From contig NC_134835.1 in NCBI RefSeq assembly GCF_004210375.1, positions 70,896,447-70,960,446 of the forward strand: a stretch of DNA of 64,000 nucleotides. The letters run 5' to 3'. The notes beneath the pieces are model-generated. The model ran no database searches. It was not told the origin of the DNA and saw only the letters and a list, made by a program, of their open reading frames with translations. This DNA is from Tachypleus tridentatus. Taxonomy: Eukaryota; Arthropoda; Merostomata; Xiphosura; Limulidae. This document shows positions 57,768 to 64,000 of the stretch, in pieces (positions within the stretch are counted from its first letter, which is position 1; each line of letters starts with the position of its first letter). A program made the position numbers and the translations under genes.

Positions 57768-60700
57768 ACGAACTGAAATTTCTTTTCAACCTTAATTACT
57801 TATCCCCGTTCTTTGGTGTTGAGTCATTTCTCTTAAGCCATATTATAATTTAACACAGTGCATTGTTATTAGGTATTGATACAATTACGTTGCTTCTATA
57901 ACACATTTCCACAACTAAATCACACTGTATTGTTACACTAATTCGAAACTAGTTTTTCACAGAGCAGGTATAAAGTGTCTGAAGATATCAGTGCTAAAAT
58001 TGCAAAATGAGGCAGAGGAAAAAAAATTAAAACTGATTTTTTTAAAATGAGTAGAAAATATAAGTATTTCACAAAAATATATATGTCATTATAGCAGCGT
58101 AATCATTCTCTGATTACTACATGACCTTTAACATCACGGCTGCACAGACAACCCAATCCTAAATAAGGTACACTAAAACTACAGAAAAGAATAAGCTTTG
58201 GAAACTAACTGTAAGAATAAAAACAGTGTTTGAGTAGGAGTAATGTTATAACATTGTGATACAGAAGCTAGTCATGCGCTGATGAAGCATCACTGCAGTT
58301 TCAATGATCTAAGGGATCTAGTTTAACGGGAACTTTATATCAAATTAGTACAGACCAACTTAATTAGCATTTTATTACGTCCTGTTTAGGCTGTATACAG
58401 TAATTGAGTTAGATGTAGCGTGTATCTAAACTGTTTCTGGCGCCACTTCCTATATATGTAACGATACATGCATTCAGTGGAATTTGGATCCTATTTTCCA
58501 CTCAGCTTGAATCTCTTGTTTTATTAGTGTTTAGTACAGTACTCATAATCTATAAGTTCATTTTTTACTGATAATATTTAAACAATGTATTATAAGTCTT
58601 AAACGTTTGTTAATTTTTACAGAAGACAGTTAAATGCGAGGTAACTTCAAATCTGTAGTCAAATCCAGTTTACACGGTATAAAAACAATCAATTATTTTG
58701 TACAGTAATTGTTATTTTCTATATTTCAGGTACTGTTATGTTCCATTAAGATCTATATTTCTGGAATATTACAGACTTTTGGCTACAGTTTTATAAAGCC
58801 TTTTTATAATAAAACACACATGTTCTTGATACTTTTGTAAAATAGCAGAATAGATGAAGAAAAATATAACCAATCAATGAAGTTGCAATGTAATGATTAA
58901 CACTCATACAGTGTAACTGGACTATGAAGAACTATTTCCGCGTAATAAATAAGTAAAAGTCCACTAAGGACTCCATCGGTTTCGGAGGTTTAAAATCTTT
59001 TCCCCACTGAAATAATTTTAATCCAGCAAGTAAAATATTTTGGTGGCTGAAAACTCGAATTGTTCTGTTTTGGGAACTTTAAAATATTTACATTGTTTCT
59101 TTTCAGGATTATATTTGTCCGGTGAGTAAGGACGTGGTAAGTTTTTGTGAATAAACGATCAAAGCTAAGCACTAAACACATATTCGTTGTAATTTATGAA
59201 AGATTTTCCATGTTAATTCATTTCCTGGTGTTGGCAGATGACATTAATTTTCTTGTGAAATGTGTTGTGAAGAACTCCTTCAAACAATTCATTTTCTTAA
59301 GTTTCTTACCGCAAACAGAAACGACTCAATATTTATTTTGTTCAGATCTATGTTTATAGCAGGTATGTATGTAGGCGTAACCTTTTTTTTGCCATAATCA
59401 AAATCACTGCTCAAAATTTTTAGTATACCTGAACTTACAACATTCTATTATTACATTCACACGCAAAAATAACAAAAAAAATTTTTTTTATTTGATAAAA
59501 AAAAAACAATAAACATAGTATTAGTGGATTTGGTACATCAATTTAGAGAAAAGTTACGTTTAATGGACTCAATCCGACATCCCGTTCATATACAAAAGAA
59601 ATCTCACAACATGCTTATAAACAGATCTTACAACCTGTGTTCAACATATCTCAATTCACAATCAAAAATTTCTTTCGTACTGGATACTCTAAACATAAGG
59701 GGATTTTCATGAAAACACGCATACAGTCAAGTAATCTCTGTGCTTTCTCTACACAACACAGTGAAGGGACATGTGGGACACGAATTTATCACATTTCAAT
59801 ATCCTTTGCACATAGCCAAACACTGATCTGGAGCTAAAAGAAACTCTGGATCAAAGAGCATTCGACAATCATGAGTAACACGTAATCTTATTTTACATTA
59901 CACATTTTTTAATATATGCAATATTTGTATTGTTTCTCGTCTATTTCTTAAGTTTTTAGTTTAGATTAAATTATTGTTATTTTAGCAATGTGTTTTAGTT
60001 GCTTACTTTGGAATGATGCAATTCCTTATGTTTTTGCTTTAGATACTGAAGATGGAATCTATAAGATTCTGAAACGTTTATATCGCTACCCTTCTGTTTA
60101 AAATAATGTTATTCGTTTTAAGTATCGTTATCCTTTATATTGTAAAACTTCGTTTTCCTTCGAACGCATCGATTACTAATACCTTCTTTTTGCTATCAAT
60201 CACGGATTTTAAATGTTTGTGTTCTAAACTATTCATGGATTGATCCAGATTTTATTTATTGGGATTATATTTGTTATGCTTTTTCTGTACTGTTTTTCCC
60301 ATATATTTCTTGTTCTTTAGTTATTATGAGCATTAAAATACGATTTTGTAACAACTTTATTGGATCTGCATCGTCTGGATCCAGTTTAATATAACAGTAG
60401 GATCTAAAAGAAGTGTTGAGAAGTGAATGCATAAGTACTGCATGTATTACTGAATACTAGCTTCCGATCACACAAACTGTCTGTTTACAATAAAGTAAAA
60501 ATCAACCAGTAATTAGAAAAGATAGTTAAATATATTGTTCTTCCGTTATTTTCTATAAAGATTAAAATGTATTGATAACGATATTTTCGGCCGTAGTCGT
60601 AGTGATTATTATTGTAAAATATTATTTCAGCATGTGGCACTTGGAAAGAAGGATGAAACTTGTCATCTTTAGTTGCATGACTTTTCTGAGTTTCCAGTAG

Positions 60701-61130
60701 TGTAGTACCACATTTATGTTAGAACTTGTAACAGTTTAGGATGTACATAACTGTGAACAAAGGTTGTTGGACGTATTTTTGTGAATACGATTAAACAATA
60801 AGAAAATGTCTTGATAGTGAGTATTGAAGAAAAAATATGAATATTTTAATAAAATGGTTCATGAGATGAATATTTATTAAAACGTTTGATTTACTTGGTA
60901 GATGTCTTAAGAAAAGTATGAGAGAAATACAATATTGTTTCGTTTATTTTATAGTAAAATACAAATGTTTATAAAAATATTTATAGGGAAACTTATGTAG
61001 GTATGTGTTCTTTTTGATGCTACAGTATTCTTTCTCATTGTGTCTTCTTTGATATTTTATCGTGTAATAGTTGGGATGGATTTTTAACTAGTTATATTTC
61101 ATTTCTCCGACTGCACTTGATGGTTGAAAG
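57768..61130. other. no gene seen; probably neuroligin intron
   Basis: AT-rich. Short open frames (for example 59147-59359, 59524-59712) show no domain. A homopolymer-rich patch lies near 59460-59510. Confidence 0.4.
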
Positions 61131-61133
61131 TGG

Positions 61134-61388
61134 TTGTTTGTTCTGAATTTTGCGCAAAGCCATACAAGGATTTTCTGCTATAGTTGTCCCTAATTTAGCA
61201 CTAAGAGACTAAAAGGAAGGTAGCTAGTCATCACCGCTCATAGCTCTTAGGTTATCTTTTGCCTACGAATAGTATGATTACCACTCACATTATGACGTCC
61301 CCACAACTAAAAGAGTCAACATATTTGGAAGAACGTCGACTCTCAGATTGCGAATCGAGCTCCCTAACCAGCTGGCCATGCCATGTTA
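61134..61388 (-). mobile_element. SINE-A copy 17, diverged
   Basis: Tail 'gaattttgcgcaaagccata' and central part with small losses. The B box region is damaged (only 'gaacgtcgactctcag' remains). Head complement is 'taaccagctggccatgccat'. Confidence 0.87.
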
Positions 61389-62740
61389 GGCTAAAAATTG
61401 TTTTAAAAATAGTTGTTATCACACAGTTTTTGTATATTATATTTAGCACTGTTGTTGAAGTTGATAGCAAATAATAAAGTAAAGCATCTTTAAATAATAA
61501 TTCTTTGCCGGTTTTCGTAAACGATTCTGAGGAGAAAACAATAAACCGTTATATGTAAGACGACGCAGAAGTTTACTTATCGTCAGTTGAACATTTTATA
61601 TAAAAATAAACAATTATTTTTTAAGTTCCACTACATACTAGATCTACGATTAAAAATATTTGTAAGATATCAATCAACATGTGATTATCTCATGCCAAGT
61701 TGGAAGATGACATATTGCTTGTTTCTTCTTGCAATAGTAAAAGACGTATAAGACATTTCAGAATTATTATAAAACTTTACATTACAGTGAGATAAGTCAA
61801 GCCAAAGGGAATAGTTAAAACTTGTAGTGAGATTAGTCAATTGCAGGAGAATAGTTAGAACTCAGGACATGCCATCTTTAAGTATTTGTACATGTCAAGT
61901 AATCATTTCTGCTTAAAAGGGTTTCGATTTCAAGAGTTCCAATACGATACTTCGGATACCTTAAATGGAATAAAAAAAAGTGGATTGGAAATTGAATGAA
62001 CAAAATGACAAAATTCTGTTCCAACGACTAGAAAATTCACTCTGCAAGAAACCTATCTACATGTGTTTACTTCCATTTTAGAAATCATCGAGAAACGGTT
62101 TCAGAACATATAACAAGGTTAAACTGAATGATGTTTATCAGAATAAAAAGGAAATGGACAATAATGCATCTCCGTGAACAGGCGCATTTCTTTGCAATGT
62201 TTCCACATTTCAACCAATAGATCGGTTTTTGCTTTTGTTTTCGCTCTGCGTCACTAGATGTTTAGAGGAATGATTCGTTTCTTGAAACAAATACGAGCTT
62301 TATGTTTTAAAATATATTTTTCACGATGCCTTAAGACATCATTAGCTATTACTCTCCAAATTAAGAAAGCTCATCTGAACTGTCTTTTAGTTCTGTTTCA
62401 GGTATTAGCTGCGATATATTAAACACTACCAGTTTCTTCATCAAAATGCGTTTTGAACTTTTTTAATGTCCTATATACCTGTGTTTAAAAATTTTCGTAA
62501 TTATTTTCAATTAACAAAAAGTTCGAATCTTTCTTGAACGTTATGTACAAAATCGTAAAATAGCTCTGAAACAACATGGAAGTTAGTTTTTTTTGCGATG
62601 TAGAAAAACACATTATTTAATTATATAAGTAATCTGTTTCTATCCTGGAAAAGTATTAGTTTTATAAACGAAGAACAGAACATGTGAAATAATCTCTTAC
62701 ATTTATAAATGCCAAATATCATCCTCGCTTATTCTTGTAC
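61389..62740. other. no gene; one short duplicated segment
   Basis: A 40-bp unit ('gtgagat.agtca' to 'gaatagtta.aact') occurs twice in tandem at about 61788-61868. Otherwise AT-rich and featureless. Confidence 0.45.
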
Positions 62741-62750
62741 TTATGAAGGA

Positions 62751-63029
62751 TTGTTTATTTATTTTATGAATTTCGCGCAAAGCTACACGAGGGCTATCTA
62801 CACTAGCCGTCCCTAATTTAGCAGTGTAAGATTAGAGGGAAGGCAGCTAGTCATCACCACCCACCGCCAACTCTTGGGCTACTCTTTTACCAACTGATAG
62901 TGGGATTGATCGTAACTTTATAACGCCCCATAGGCTGAAGGAGCGAACATGTTTGGTGTGACGGGGATTTGAATCCGCGACCCCGAGAATACGAGTCGAA
63001 CGCCCTACCCATCTGGCCATGTCGGACAA
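62751..63029 (-). mobile_element. SINE-A copy 18 with 10-bp target-site duplication
   Basis: Full length with head complement 'ccatctggccatgtcgga' and B box complement 'gggatttgaatccgcgacc'. 'ttatgaagga' flanks it at 62741-62750 and 63030-63039. Confidence 0.95.
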
Positions 63030-63098
63030 TTATGAAGGAAATATCAACAATTTTGAATTCGGCGTGGATACTTATAATGTCATATGATACGAAAAAGA

Positions 63099-63318
63099 AA
63101 ATCATTTTTATCTACTAACTCGTACTTCATACTTCATTCTGAAATAAAATCAAAATCATTTTAATCTATTAACTCATACTTGATACTTCATTCTGAAATA
63201 AAATTAATATTATTTTTTTCTATTAACTCATACTTCATACTTCATTCTGAAATAAAATTAAAATCATTTTTATTTACTAACTCGTACTTCATACTTCATT
63301 CTGAAATAAAATTAAAAT
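63099..63318 (+). repeat. 54-bp tandem repeat, four copies
   Basis: The anchor 'cttcattctgaaataaaat' recurs at 63132, 63186, 63240 and 63294, exactly 54 bp apart. Units include 'ctattaactcatacttcata' with few changes. Confidence 0.95.
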
Positions 63319-64000
63319 ATGTTTCTAGAAAAAGGTTCAATTTACTAACTATAAGCTAAGAAATATTGAAGTAAAACTGTTCTAGTAATTATGTATAAAT
63401 TACAACTTAATTGGAATTATAAAATTTTTTTATATAAATATTGTTCACTAGATTATATAGCAATTTGTAGAAAAGCATATTTATCTCTGCTTGATAATTA
63501 ACAAAGCATTAGTAAAAATCAAATTAACATGCAAATTAACAAATTTAATTTTTCTGGTAATTTCATCATATAGCGCTACAGTATGTAAAACTATTGTCTG
63601 CAAATTTTAATACGATGTTCTAAAAGCGATCTACATGCACATAACAGAAATTACACACAAGAAACAACAAACGGTTTAAGGTTTAATCAAAATATTTCAA
63701 CCTGCTACGTCATATTTTATCAAAAATCTTTCTTTTTTACAAACACTTATTACTATTAAAATCAATACATTCATATTGGTACCAATTATGTTAACACATC
63801 TTAGTTATGACAGGATATTAATGTTTCACAGTAGTTATGTAGATTTAGAAAATAAAAATCGGTGTGTTTAGCTTAAACAGAGATAAAATATGAACTAATA
63901 TAAATTACAATAGTCAAATTTTTGTCATTCTAATCAGTTTTAGTTGTTTGGATTTTAGAGTAAGGCTCGTCTTGTATTTCTCAGCTGCTGTTGTAACAGT
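63319..64000. other. no gene seen
   Basis: AT-rich sequence to the window end. Confidence 0.4.

Noticed and set aside
62847..63105. Two overlapping minus-strand open frames with 'MARWVGR'-type starts
   Set aside because: They are translations of SINE-A copy 18; similar frames recur in other copies (for example 22466-22663 and 23586-23897).

Overview
The window is AT-rich, intron-scale animal nuclear DNA. Almost all of it is non-coding or transposon-derived. The only host gene I can support is a neuroligin-type synaptic adhesion gene. It lies on the minus strand, with its last two coding exons at 55189-54687 and 52288-52022. The abundant tRNA-headed SINEs and the arthropod-like transposon spectrum make a chelicerate likely. 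From memory of such SINEs I favour a horseshoe crab (Limulus/Tachypleus type), but this is an inference and nothing here proves it.

Layout. 0-6.2 kb: a decayed Ty3/gypsy-like retroelement on the minus strand, read in the order gag, integrase, then RT-RNase H. A 42-bp tandem array interrupts it, and its upstream side carries an inverted repeat that looks Penelope-derived. 6.7-15.8 kb: DNA transposons, namely a 238-bp TA-flanked MITE, two Tc1-type elements (one complete from end to end, with long terminal repeats) and a 230-bp TTAA-flanked piggyBac-type MITE. 15.8-19.9 kb: unassigned coding-like relic sequence, then a mariner pseudogene. 20-39 kb: SINE-rich intergenic DNA with a minus-strand Penelope relic (25.5-27.6 kb), a second copy of the first Tc1 family (29.9-31.0 kb) and a SINE nested in another SINE. 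40-46.5 kb: degenerate arrays with a period near 66 bp, and a plus-strand Penelope element with RT and GIY-YIG domains. 46.5-51.4 kb: mostly featureless, with another TA-flanked MITE. 51.4-55.2 kb: the neuroligin 3' end, whose stop codon lies inside a degenerate repeat array. 55.2-64 kb: probably the preceding neuroligin intron, with SINEs and a 54-bp tandem repeat.

Three tRNA-headed SINE families are named A, B and C here. A is about 270 bp with 18 copies, B about 115 bp with 9 copies, and C about 115 bp with 3 copies. Their 3' tails look homologous, which suggests one shared LINE retrotransposition machinery. All autonomous transposon genes in the window are broken by stops, frameshifts, truncation or loss of catalytic residues. 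I found no bacterial-type operon, CRISPR array, rRNA or credible functional tRNA gene.
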